Assembly: GCA_023053575.1 (NCBI GenBank)
Contig: JAKZAP010000007.1
Coordinates: 24,639,464-24,703,463 of the forward strand
DNA: 64,000 bases
From: Branchinecta lynchi
Lineage: Eukaryota; Arthropoda; Branchiopoda; Anostraca; Branchinectidae
Reading direction: 5' to 3'
In this document: one piece after another, positions 33,196 through 42,944 of the stretch
Position numbering within the stretch: the stretch's first letter is position 1
Layout: every line of letters starts with the position of its first letter
Position numbers and translations under genes: made by a program
The notes under the pieces: model-generated
What the model saw: the letters and a program-made list of their open reading frames with translations, nothing else
The model's database searches: none
Told to the model about the DNA's origin: nothing

Positions 33196-34217
33196 ACAAG
33201 ACCAAAGGTTTCGATGGGATGGGATTCGATGAACGGACTTCTTAAACATTTTTACTTTTAAAATTAGGAACAGATTAAGGCCAATGGTAATAATTGAGAA
33301 AGACCAAGTTTGTATTTGACAGTGCAAAACGGATACGCCAGATGAATTTCGTTCAGATGTTTTCAGATATCCATTTTGTGTCTGTCAAATATAGATACGG
33401 ATTCAGCATATAGTTTACTCTATAGCCTACAGTACGTCGTATATCCTTCCATCCTTACTTCTGGCCAATTTTTGGTTTCGGCCGGATCCCGGACAAACTG
33501 CTTTTCTGGCAAAAAATTAAAGCTCAAAAACGAATTCAGCATGTCTCCTTGCCCCTACATCGAACCTCTGATCTTTTCGTTCAATCTTCAGATTAAACTT
33601 CTACTTTTAACAAATTTTCCGGTTTCAGCCGGATTCCGAGAGATCTATATGTCCGGTGAGAAAATGATTGTCATAAACGAATTCAGCATGTCTTCTTACC
33701 CGCAAATCGAACATCTTATCAAATTTAAAGAAAACTTTTTATTTAAACAAAGTCTCCGGTTTTGGCCGGATTCGGGCCGAACTAATTGTCTGGCTAGAAA
33801 TAATTTTCATATTCGGGCTCAGCACGTCTCCTTGCCCCTAAAATGAACCTCTAATCAACTTCAGATTAAACTTTTACTTTTCACAAATTTTCCGATTATC
33901 GCCGGAATTCCGCGTGAACTATTTGTCCGGCGAGAAATCTCCGAGAAATGTCTCCTTACCCCTAATTCGACTATTTCATTAGCTTTTAAAAAGTATTTCC
34001 TCCACCTTAATTTCAAACCCCTCCCCCACCCCTAAATATTGGGCTACATAGCCCATCTTCGAACTTGACCTGCACTTTGACCTAAAGAGTCCTGATGCCA
34101 AGTTTCATCAAAATATCTCAACCCCTTCGAGACTTATCGTGCTAAAAGACGGACAGACGGACAACTTTTGCGATGTCATAGGTATCCCTCCACTTAGCGT
34201 TTTGGGATCCTAAAAAA
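33196..34217 (-). mobile_element. Family-A pearl-like element nested in hAT element
   Basis: The right end is at 33198 (AACAAGACCAAAGGTTTCGATGG). Core units follow with GGATTCCGAGAGATCTATATG and TTCAGCATGTCT.CTTACCCC, then C-rich left arm, GACGGACAGACGGACAAC and the left end GTTTTGGGATCCTAAAA at about 34198-34217. At the right end GGGATCCC has decayed to GGGATGGG. Frames across it (33376-33846) are repeat shadows. It must be younger than the hAT insertion that contains it, unless it was carried in at insertion. Confidence 0.7.
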
Positions 34218-34399
34218 ATGAATAATATATTCGACTGTCTACCATACACTGGTATCGAGCTTACCCAATTACCCATTGAGAAGGTTTTCTGTACATTTGG
34301 GGAAATATCTTGGCTAAAATACCACTTTAATTAAGCACCTTTGGTTGAAATATCACTGAGATTAGGCCATATTGGCTAAAATGTTGTTTAATTTAAGCT

Positions 34400-34590
34400 T
34401 ATACCCTCACATTCTGATAAAAGACCACCCAATTGAAATTTTGACCTTTTGATTCTGGCAAAAGACCACCCAATTTAAATTTGGACCTTTTGATTCTGGC
34501 AAAAAGACCACCCAATTTAAATTTGGAACCTTTTGATTCTGGCCAAAGACCACCCAATTTAAATTTGGACATTTTCAGAAAAAGGGACCA
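34400..34590 (-). repeat. Right subterminal repeats of the hAT element
   Basis: Four units of ~55 bp occur, each with AGACCACCCAATTTAAATTT and TTTTGATTCTGGC. They lie inverted with respect to the left-end units once the TIRs are aligned. The 65-codon minus-strand frame across them (SKFKLGGL repeats) is produced by the repeat and is not a protein gene. Confidence 0.75.
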
Positions 34591-34645
34591 CCCCACGGGG
34601 GGTTAATGTCGGAAATTTTAGTCTCTGATGCCCCCTGCTCCAGAC

Positions 34646-36467
34646 ACTCTTCCAGATGCAAACGAGTGGACACAACTCAGTGCGAATGGAGGGTAGAAGA
34701 TACGCGGAACATCAACATTCTTAACCTGACAGACGGCTATATCGCAATAGAGCCCCTGAGATGAATTTCGAGACCAAAAGCCGATTGGTTGTCTACCATC
34801 GTGACGTCACGTATGGCGCGCTGCAGAGCGGGTCCTCCTCGCCTCCTATAGTTTTTTCTCTGATATGCGCAGCGGCGAAGAGGCAAGTAGACCGGTATCA
34901 ACTCAAAGCTCAACAAGCACCTAACTCCGCTCAGTTTTGTCGGGGTATCCATGGTTGCTGCATGGGGCCAAAGACGGAGGTTCTACTTGATTATTTGTTC
35001 TTGGTATAACGCAGTTGCCAGACTATGGCAGTTCACGAACTCCGGGACAAACAGACTTGCTCTATCCCTTCCAGTGGCGACAGGGAGTTCCTCTTATGAA
35101 ACTTAGGAACAGAAGAGAAAGGAGTTCCAAGTTCTCGTGTTTCCAAGTGAATCCAGTCTGTCGCAGTGCACTTGGTAGACTTATGGATTTCATCCTTTGA
35201 CAGCGTCGGAAACCTGAATTTTCGGAAAATTCCCGATATACCCTCCAACTCCTCCCATCAGTGCAAGATGTGATCCGGACCTCAAATTTATAAATCTATA
35301 TTGTCGGAAACTGGAGAAACTGAATAGAAGATGTGCAATCTTGTTGTTAAATGCAACCCTTCAAACGAATTTGGATGATATTTTACCTTTAAAAACCTTA
35401 ATAGAGGCGAAAGCCTTTTTACTGCAGTTATATTAATTAAAGGACACCTCGCACTACACAGTGTTTCTGATCAGATGTTCTGGGATAGTTGAAATGCTCA
35501 CAGAAAATTACACACGGCTTCGGCTGTTTTTAGCCTCTTTCCATGTCCCCTGACCTGGATAACAATTTTGAAAAATTTGCATGACCGGTCACCGGACGAA
35601 TAAGGTCCTCGGAATAAGCGATCAGGGGTTTGATACGTCACGTAAAGAGAAGAAACATGGCAAGCGTGATAGTCAGTGTATTGCTATCCCGATGAAAAAT
35701 ATGTAGCCTGCGTAGTTGTATGATAGTTGTAGAAAAGTTGCATATATCGGTATGTAATAGTAAAGAATACTATCATCCTCAGGCTAATAATAATAATATA
35801 TTATTCTTAATCTTAAGCAGCAGTATCCAGTAGCATCCAATTTTGCTAATAGTAGCATGCAGTAGAATTCATTAACACGCTAGCCTTGAAGTAGAAGCAT
35901 GTAGTAGCATCAGCTCGTACTGCATGCTACTTTTTCGTACGACTTCATACTACTATTTTGAGATAAAATTTTCATCGGGAATAGAGGAGATGGGGTAGGA
36001 TACACTTATGAAGTGAAGCATCTTAGGAACGAGAATGGATGGAAATACTACTAAAGTAGAATGGATTACTTTCATAAGTACGACGCTTCCTTTACAATGT
36101 AGAGTACGGAATCAGGCAACGAGTTGTGCATGTGCATATACAAAGCGCCGAGTATGGAAACGGAAAAGTTAAGGAGGCGAGTTCATTCAAAGAAGTTTCA
36201 GAACACTGCCATAGGGATGCGCTGTCGACTGCCAAGACCTTTTCTAAGGGACAGTTTGGACCCCAGCTAACAGAGGAATCTGCCCTCTGTCATATTAGCA
36301 GGTTATAGGGTTGATCCTCTAGAGCTTTCATCATTCACTTCTTTTCTTTTCAAACCGATTTCCCAACAGTAAAATGGCTTGGCATACACCATTTGGGCTG
36401 TAATCATAAAGCAGTTCCAAATAGAGAAAGGTAGGCTATAACAGAAAAGCCCTTGGTAACTTGTGTC
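34646..36467. other. Unassigned interval with a CRE-like palindrome
   Basis: TGACGTCA at 34802-34809 lies in a locally GC-rich patch (GGCGCGCTGCAGAGCGGGTC), which could be promoter-like. An AATAATAATA run lies at 35788-35800, and GTAGCATG phrases recur at 35820-35940. Frames such as 34761-35009 show no recognised domain. No gene is claimed. Confidence 0.3.
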
Positions 36468-36470
36468 ATA

Positions 36471-36751
36471 GAGCGTGTTCCACCCTTCTACAAATAGTAA
36501 CTGTTAGTTACTATTTCCGTTCCAACCTACGCTGACCGTTCCAACCTTCTCGAAATAGTAACTATTTGCTTACCACGCTTGGGAGCGTAGTAAGTGTAGT
36601 AACTGCGGATCTCTGTAACGTTATTGGTTGGATTCACCCGTGGCATGATGTTCTGCTGGAAAATAGAAAAAGCGTTCCAGCCTTAACGGCAAAAAGCCAG
36701 AATTCGTGACGTCATGCGTAGTAACTACGGTAAGTAGGATGGAACACGCTC
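36471..36751. mobile_element. Harbinger-like MITE, 281 bp
   Basis: Termini GAGCGTGTTCCACCC and GGATGGAACACGCTC are inverted repeats, flanked by ATA on both sides (36468-36470 and 36752-36754). An alternative reading is AGCGTGTTCC ends with a 5 bp duplication CATAG. The interior has inverted AGTAACTATT-type motifs and a GTGACGTCATGCG. A three-base duplication and GAGCGTGTT-like end suit PIF/Harbinger, but ATA is not the standard TWA, so this is provisional. Confidence 0.6.
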
Positions 36752-36824
36752 ATAGCCTTTGTTCTCCTATTTCTGCAACCTTTCCGGAATTTTCGGTATT
36801 CTGAGACGAAACGATTAACGAATC

Positions 36825-37392
36825 AGGATTTTCTATTTCAAATATTGTAAATTTCTATAGGCCTTCCTCGTCGTCACATGAATTCCCGCGTAACTACTAA
36901 CTTTCTACCCCGTGCAAATATATCATCAATTGCCCAGGACCAGAGGCGTTATTAGCCAAAATGTTTGGGGGGGGGGACAAGGCATTTACCGACTGGCTGG
37001 TAATTTTTACCGACTTTTTTTCTGAGGAAAAAACCACAGTTTTCAACAATGAAGTTTTGTAAAAAAATCGACTGATTTTCCGAAAAACCCACTGATTTTC
37101 AGAAAAACCGACTATTTTGAAGAAAAATCGACCAATTTTCAGAAAAACCGACTGTTTTCATGAAAAAAAAATCAACTCGTTTTGACGAAAAATCGCGTCG
37201 CTTCGCGCCGACTCGGTATGTTTACCGACTGGCCGAAGGCTTTTTTTTTGGGGGGGGGGCGTCCCCCCCCCCCCCCCAGTCGTGACACCTCTGCCCAGGA
37301 CTACACTTTTTGCCTTGACCATTCTTCCACTGTCCATCTGGGAAAGATTTTTAGAGCGCTTTGTTAGTTTGTTTACTAATGGTGATCTGATT
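36825..37392 (+). pseudogene. LINE ORF2 C-terminal fragment split by a hAT MITE
   Basis: Before the MITE, TTTCAAATATTGTAAATTTC encodes the FKYCKF segment seen in other LINE A relatives. After the MITE the sequence continues TACACTTTTTGCCTTGACC, matching the order of the minus-strand fragment near 44.9 kb (TTGCCCAGGAC next to CTTCACG...CCTTGGCC). Stops and frame changes are present. The MITE target GCCCAGGAC is part of this fragment. Confidence 0.55.
36941..37293 (+). mobile_element. hAT2 MITE (copy 1), 353 bp
   Basis: Ends are CAGAGGCGTTATTAGCC and GTCGTGACACCTCTG, inverted in their outer bases, with the exact 8 bp duplication CCCAGGAC (36933-36940 and 37294-37301). Long G and C homopolymers lie close to the ends. 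The interior is a series of CGACTGATTTTCAGAAAAAC-type units followed by GCTTCGCGCCGACTCGG. It is non-coding and needs a hAT transposase in trans. Confidence 0.88.
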
Positions 37393-37394
37393 CT

Positions 37395-37660
37395 CGGACT
37401 CGGAGCGATTTCCGGAACTGGCTGGTACCGAGTATTAGCTAAAAACCCGTTGTGAATGGTCGTTGATGGAAAAACTTCTTGCAGACAACCGTCGACAGCG
37501 TGATACGCATCGAAGGTAGCAAAGCACGGCAAGTGAGAAAATCAGCGTGGTTTTATTAGAGGGGTTAGGATGTACCATACGAAATTGTTGTCTCCGGGTT
37601 TATAAATATATGGAGAGATTATGGAAGTAGGTTGCGTTAGTATTATAGGTAAGACAGAAT
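37395..37660 (-). repeat. Repeat G (inverted copy)
   Basis: It contains TTGCAGACAACCGTCGACAGC, GTGAGAAAATCAGCGTGG and TCTCCGGGTTTATAAATATATGG, the complements of phrases at 4.4-4.5 and 56.7-56.8 kb. It abuts the left end of the family-A element at 37684. Non-coding. Confidence 0.6.
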
Positions 37661-37683
37661 TATAGGTAAAAATTTTTGTTGTT

Positions 37684-39193
37684 TTTGGGATCCCAAAACG
37701 TAAGTAGAGGAATACCTATGACATCGCAAAAGTTGTCCGTCTGTCCGTCCGTCCGTCTGTAAGCACGATAACTCTCGAAGGGAACGAGATATTTTGATGA
37801 AACTTGGTGTGAGGGTTCGTTGGGTCGTCGGACCAGTCAAGTTCGTAGATGGGCTTTGTAGCTCTACGTTTAGGGGTGGGGGAGGGGATACAAATTAAGG
37901 GACAAACAAAATATTTTGAAACAGCTTATGTGATAGTCGATTATGGGGTAAGAAGACATGCTGAACACGATGGTGAAAACTATTTTGTCATCGGACAAGC
38001 AGTTCGCCCGGAATCCGGCCAAAACCGGAAAGTTTGTTGAAAGTAAAAGTTTTATTTGAAGTTGATTAGATGTTCGATTTAGAGGTAGGAAGACATGCTG
38101 AAGTCGATGGTGAAAATTATTTTCTCGACGGACAAGTATTTCGCCCGGAATCCGTCCCAAACCGGAAAGTTTGTTGAAAGTAAAAGTTTTATTTGAAATT
38201 GATTAGATGTTCGATTTAGGGGTAGGAAGACATGCTGAAGTCGATGGTGAAAATTATTTTCTCGACGGACAAGTATTTCGCCCGGAATCCGTCCCAAACC
38301 GGAAAGTTTGTTGAAAGTAAAAGTTTTATTTGAAATTGATTAGATGTTCGATTTAGGGGTAGGAAGACATGCTGAAGAGGATGGTGAAAACTATTTTCTC
38401 GACGGACAAGTATTTCGCCCAGAATCCGGCCCAAACCGGAAAGTTTGTTGAAAGTAAAAGTTTTATTTGAAGTTGATTAGATGTTTGATTTAGAGGTAGG
38501 AAGACATGCTGAAGACGATGGTGAAAACTATTTTCTCGACCGACAAGTATTTCGACCGGAATCCGGCCCAAACCGGAAAGCTTGTCAAAATTAAAAGTTT
38601 TATTTGGAGTTGATTAGATGTTCGATTTAGGGCAAGAAGATATGCTGAACACTTATGTGAAAACAATTTTCTACCCGGACATGTAGTTCGTCCGGAATCC
38701 GGCCAAAACCGGAAATCTGTTGGAAGTCAAAGTTTTATTTCTAGTTGATTAGATAAGCGATTTAGGGGTAAGAAGAGATGCTGAGTCCCTGTATGACAAT
38801 CATATTTTACCCGGACATATAGTTCGACCGGAATCCGGCTGGAATCGGAAAATTTGTTATAAGCTAAATTTCTATTTGAAGTTGATTAGATGTTCATTAC
38901 TGGGGAAAGAAGATACCCTGATTTCGGCCGGTACCGGGAAATTGGCAGAAGTGGCAGGAAGTTTTCGTCAAAACAGATATGACTTATAGGGGTAAACACA
39001 CATGCTGAATCCAAATCTGAACTTGGTTTTCTCAGGTGATTAGCTATTTGGCCTTAATTCTGTTTCTGAATTTTAATTGTAAAAATGTTCAAGGAGTCTG
39101 GCGAAGACTGGATCTGGCTAATACAAGATCCAGTTGTCTGGATCAGATATTGAATTTTTGGGATCCCATCGAAACCTTTGGTCTTGTTTCTTC
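37684..39193 (+). mobile_element. Family-A pearl-like element, best-preserved copy
   Basis: The left end is TTTTTGGGATCCCAAAACG, then GACATCGCAAAAGTTGTC, a GTCCGTCC microsatellite, and a left arm with GGGTGGGGGAGGGG. Core units follow of exactly 137 bp spacing in the central copies (equivalent points at 38079, 38216 and 38353) with GACATGCTGAA, TTTTCTCGACGGACAAG and CCGGAATCCGGCC. More diverged units, GGAGTCTGGCGAAGACTGG and the right end TTTTTGGGATCCCATCG, AACCTTTGGTCTTG complete it. GGGATCCC therefore occurs near both termini. The regular 72-codon minus-strand frames are generated by the repeat; 137 is not a multiple of 3, so no repeat protein results. Confidence 0.8.
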
Positions 39194-39409
39194 TGCTCTA
39201 CTTAATATATGCACTGCTGGCCCGACAAGACAAAGCTCAACCGACATTTTGAATTCCAACGAAAGTATGTATTTCAATGGCTAACGAAGCGAAGCTCACG
39301 AAATGTCGGATTCCAGATTGTAAGGTCACTACTTCTGAATCAAGCCCGTTATTTCGTGTGACCCAACAAATATTTATTGTCGGCGATTGTATACTGTTGT
39401 AGCTACTAA

Positions 39410-39571
39410 TAGTGCGGACACAAAATCAGGATAGGAAGCTCCTGGACTGGAATTCCTGCCCGGATTTTTACCACCATCATCACTTCCATCTGAAAAAGTT
39501 GAATTTTTTTCAACTTGATGACGAAAGTGTGGGAAATCAGGCCTGGAAATCCTGATCGTGTGTTCGCACTA
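39410..39571. mobile_element. Harbinger-type MITE (copy 1), 162 bp
   Basis: Ends TAGTGCGGACACA and TGTGTTCGCACTA are inverted repeats, flanked by TAA on both sides (39407-39409 and 39572-39574). TWA duplications are the hallmark of PIF/Harbinger. The interior (CACCATCATCACTTCCAT and GGAAATCCTGATCG) is shared with the copy at 57.57 kb. Non-coding. Confidence 0.8.
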
Positions 39572-39574
39572 TAA

Positions 39575-39751
39575 ATATTCTAAGCGTAGAGGTACAAGAA
39601 CACAGAGGTACCACCATTCCGAAATATAAAGTTCATTTGACGAAAATCGATCTACATCAATAGCAGACAAAAGAAGTAACGCATTTTAATCAGGCCTTTC
39701 ATGCCTATTTAAGTGAATAACTGTCTTGCCTCGGCCCTATTCTGTTCAACT
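39575..39751 (+). mobile_element. TTAA MITE, 3' fragment (copy 4)
   Basis: AGAGGTAC.ACAAGAACACAGAGGTACC, ACGAAAATCGAT and a right end CTGTTCAACT followed by TTAA (39752-39755) match the 3' part of copies at 8.3, 14.3 and 18.2 kb. The left part is missing or replaced by the Harbinger MITE just upstream. Confidence 0.55.
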
Positions 39752-39755
39752 TTAA

Positions 39756-40197
39756 AGTTTGTATGTCTCATTTGCAAGGGACCTTACTTCTATCTCTCCG
39801 TTTAGTTCCACCGCGTACTGATAATAAATACGAAGTATGAAAGCTTTCAACAATCGCATCGCTCCCCTCAAAAGTTGAATTTTGAGAATACGTGCAAACA
39901 TGTTCAGGGGGTATGGTTAATTAAACATCTTCAGTTAATCAGGTATATTTCCCCCTTAGTTGGTAAACTGCACTTATTTCAGGTGCTGAAAGGTAACTGA
40001 TGTGTCAGAAAATGAGGAAGAAACCATTGCCAGTTAGAAGGAATGATTGCTGTTAACACTACTGTACCTTTTCTCTCTGCGGAACTCTAACACTGGCCAA
40101 CATTATTAAGAACTGAGTGATACTGAATAGACCTAATACGAAAATGAGTGCCTCAATCCCACCCGCTCACAAACTGTTCAGTGGGTCAGACTAGATT
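39756..40197. other. Unassigned interval
   Basis: No coding frame, repeat or RNA gene was recognised. Confidence 0.3.
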
Positions 40198-40205
40198 ACT
40201 GGACC

Positions 40206-40536
40206 CAGAGGCGTCACTAGCCAAAATGTTTAGGGGGGGGGACGAGGCGTTTACCAGCTGGCTGGTAATGTTTACCAACTGTCTCTGCAGAAAAACGACT
40301 GGTTTCAACAGCAAAAAATGACAGTTTTGAAAAAATCGACTCGATTTTCAGAAAAAACTACTATTTTGACGAAAATCGACCAATTTTCAGACAAACCGAC
40401 TGTTTTCATCAAAAAAATCAACTGTTTTGACAAAAATCGTGGCGCTTCGCGCCGACTCGGTTATTTTTTACCGACTGGCCGATAGCATTTGGTGGAGACG
40501 TCCCCTCCCCCCCCCCCCCCAGTCGTGACTCCCCTG
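40206..40536 (+). mobile_element. hAT2 MITE (copy 2), 331 bp
   Basis: Ends are CAGAGGCGTCACTAGCC and AGTCGTGACTCCCCTG, with the exact 8 bp duplication ACTGGACC (40198-40205 and 40537-40544). The interior matches the 36.94 kb copy: ACCGACTGGCTGG-like start, repeated CGACT..TTTTCAGAAAAA and GCTTCGCGCCGACTCGG. G and C homopolymers lie next to the ends. Confidence 0.88.
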
Positions 40537-40544
40537 ACTGGACC

Positions 40545-41246
40545 CGCCGTTTTATTATGAAAACATGGCTGATTGGCAAGAATTGACATGGCAGAAAACC
40601 TCAAATAAGTTATTGAAAGAAATATGCCGAATATTTAGCTGTAGTATTTTCACTTTTTGCTCATTTGCCAGCTAAATTTGTGTATTTTTGTAGAATTTTC
40701 TTAAGATCCGTTTTGAGCGTGCGATTAAGGATGATTCTGAATCGCACCACTGGATGCTGCAACGGTCGTACCGAGTCACCGATGTTGTCGCGGCTTATGT
40801 GGGGGTAATCTAGATACTGCAAATAATTATTACGCTTCCGATTTAACTTCTTTCAATTGTTAGAATGTTTGATGGACCGGTCTATTTGACTCAGTCCTCG
40901 ACCTAAAAAATATAGGATAAGGGTTTCCAATTGGAATAGTTATCCTGCTCTCACGGAGGTATTCACTGCAGAGCCAAACATTTGTTTAACAAATCGTTCG
41001 GGTATCAATCAACCAAAGGAAAAAGATTGAGATCACTAGAATGCGAATCAATGAAACGATTTATTACCCATCAAATTTGGCTACAGTAGGACTTAAATGG
41101 AGTAAAAGAAAAGAAATAGTTCACGTACAACACAAACTGTTATATTGCGACATGGAACGTACAAATCATAGAAATTAGCTTACAAGTGCACCTTTTAAGC
41201 TATGTGATTTTATTTGGGGAGCTTTAGAACCTTTTTTCATCTTATG
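40545..41246. other. Unassigned interval
   Basis: Nothing recognised. Short frames only. Confidence 0.3.
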
Positions 41247-41254
41247 TCACCAGA

Positions 41255-41434
41255 CAGGACCGTATCCATGGGTGGTGGGGGGGGGGTAGGGGGTCCCCCC
41301 TCCCCCGCAACATACAAAAATAATCATTTTTATAAACTTTTCCCTCTGATCGATGTATTGTTTGTACTTTTTTGTCCAACGCGCAGGCAACCCCCCCCCC
41401 CCCCCCCCGAAATAAATTCCTGGATATGGGCCTG
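41255..41434. mobile_element. hAT1 MITE with poly-C interior (copy 2), 180 bp
   Basis: Ends CAGGACCGTATCCATGG and CCTGGATATGGGCCTG are inverted repeats. Flanks TCACCAGA and GCACCAGA (41247-41254 and 41435-41442) match at seven of eight positions. The conserved interior ACATACAAAAATAATCATTT and CGCAGGCAA lies between G and C runs. Confidence 0.82.
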
Positions 41435-41744
41435 GCACCAGAGCTATAACACGAGGAAGGGCCACAGTGTTGGAAAGACGCACGAGATTATTATGTCGGC
41501 TATTTAAACACTTAAAGGATCCCTCACCCTATTTACTGTTCATATTCCAGTATTTTAAAATGGTTGAATACTTTAAAACTAGGCTATGCTTATACAAACG
41601 ACTCAAAGCTTTGGCTGTTTGAAGCCTTTTTTCCAGGGTCATGGACTTCAAGCAAAAACAGGGAAAAACTGAAATAAACAGTTTTTCTGATGAATAAACT
41701 TACCGCAAACAAACCTTGGAAATGCATCAAAGTAGGGAAAGATG

Positions 41745-41915
41745 GAAACTGTCAAAATCACTGTGGTCTCGTTAGAGGGCTTAGAATGTGTCGACTATGA
41801 AATTCGGATTTCCGAGCTTTAGGATTTATGGACGGATTACGGATGTATACTTCCGGATTATGGCAGTATACTTCTTAATCCCTAATCAAAATTATAGGTT
41901 GCACTAGTATGGCAG
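41745..41915 (-). repeat. Repeat G fragment (inverted)
   Basis: TTAGAGGGCTTAGAATGTG and AATTCGGATTTCCGAGCTTTAGG followed by ATGGACGGATTACGGATG match, at lower identity, the inverted repeat G at 37.5-37.65 kb. Confidence 0.45.
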
Positions 41916-42440
41916 TTAAGACAAGAACTTTAAACAAGAGCAATAGTAAATGCCACTTCTCTTGTCCTAGAGATTTCCAAACTGGTATTTTTGTGTTTCA
42001 GAGTCTGAATGGTTTCGCGCCTGATGTTTTTAGTAATTATTTTCGTTTTAACTCATTTTATCACGGACATGCTACGAGGCATGTTGGAGACCTGGTAAGT
42101 GAGCCAAGGAGTACGCTTCATTCTAGCCATGTGGCAAGGATTCAGGTGTACGGTGGTCTGGAATACTTTTCCAGATATAATTCGAGAAGCGGAAAGTGTA
42201 CCGCAATTTAAAAATCGGTTAAAGAAACATCTCCTTGAGGATAGTTGGTGAGTGAACGGTTTGGAAGACGAGAGAGGACAAATTGACAAATTAGTTGATT
42301 CATTTTTAGTTTATTTTAGTGAAGGTTTGGTTAGAATATGGTAGCAAATATGTACTGGTTGCGTTTTTCAAGCACCTATGTGCTTTGTGTGTAACCGGTC
42401 CTCGAGCCGGAATGATTTTTTTTTAGTAAAGTTGTTGAAT
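41916..42440 (+). pseudogene. LINE ORF2 C-terminal fragment (LINE C)
   Basis: The frame from 41909 reads through TGIFVFQSLNGFAPDVFSNY and HATRHVGDLV. After a frame change near 42150 the reading is VVWNTFPDIIREAESVPQF, then KNRLKKHLLEDSW and a stop near 42250. A Trp-Asn-x-(I/L/F)-P...F-K-x-x-L-K-x-x-(L/H) ending is the usual C-terminus of CR1/L2-like LINEs. About 190 bp of 3' untranslated sequence follows. It is a 5'-truncated, frameshifted relic and a different family from LINE A. Confidence 0.7.
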
Positions 42441-42940
42441 CCCGACCCTCCTCCAGGTTTCTTTCGTGCGGTTCCGTTGTTCCTTATGTTTTTCGGTTCT
42501 TCTCTTAAAAGCCTAAATTAAACTTCGAGTATTTTTATTTTGTTGATTTGATCTTTTATTTTAATATTATGACTGACGGTAGCCTACCCAGCCCTTGCCA
42601 AGCAATCGGTTATGTGATTTGACGGTAAGTATAATTATTTATTAATCACTTGAGAAAATAAGTTAGTCTGATTCTTCTCCCTGTGCCGTCGTTGTTCTTG
42701 TACAGACTGTTGTTCAAGTACAGATAAACAAAATACGCAAAAGTAGGGTATCACAATATGTCTATATCTTCCTCGAAAAACAATGACAAGTCCTTGAAGT
42801 CTTAATTTCAACACGATCCTTTCTTTCTGCCCAGGCACTCTTTGAATAGAAAAAAAAATCCAAAAAATCGGTATTAAAAATCGCAAATTAGATTCTTTCC
42901 TATAATCTTGTCGTCTGTTTTTTTTATGTTTTTTTTTTTA
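42441..42940. other. Unassigned interval
   Basis: No supported gene or repeat; T-rich at 42915-42940. Confidence 0.3.
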
Positions 42941-42944
42941 ACCG

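Larger units (their letters stand above)
28957..34637. mobile_element. 5.7 kb hAT-type element with exact target duplication
   Basis: The termini CAGGGGGCATCAGAGACT and AGTCTCTGATGCCCCCTG are perfect 18 bp inverted repeats; similarity extends further (AAATTTCTGACAT and ATGTCGGAAATTT). The same eight bases, CTCCAGAC, flank both ends (28949-28956 and 34638-34645). CAGGG termini with 8 bp duplications define hAT insertions. Just inside both ends lie clusters of GACCACCCAATTTAAATTTGG in opposite orientation, like subterminal transposase-binding repeats. The interior does not show a recognisable transposase (no BED finger or hATC dimerisation block found). It contains a nested family-A element at 33196-34217 and exon-like scraps. 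It is either a decayed intron-bearing autonomous copy or a large non-autonomous carrier. Confidence 0.85.

Noticed and set aside
33376..33846. 156-codon frame as a host gene
   Set aside because: It coincides with the nested family-A core units.
34399..34596. 65-codon frame with repeated KFKLGGL
   Set aside because: It is produced by the subterminal repeats of the hAT element, not a gene.
38079..38571. Series of 72-codon minus-strand frames spaced 137 bp, looking like a repeated protein
   Set aside because: They arise from the tandem core of family A. A 137 bp period is not a multiple of three, so no continuous repeat protein can exist; the inverted element at 46.2 kb gives the same artefacts.
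37950..38750. Regularly spaced repeats considered as a CRISPR array
   Set aside because: Units are 137 bp with conserved sequence throughout, no unique spacers of uniform length, and the context is eukaryotic mobile DNA.
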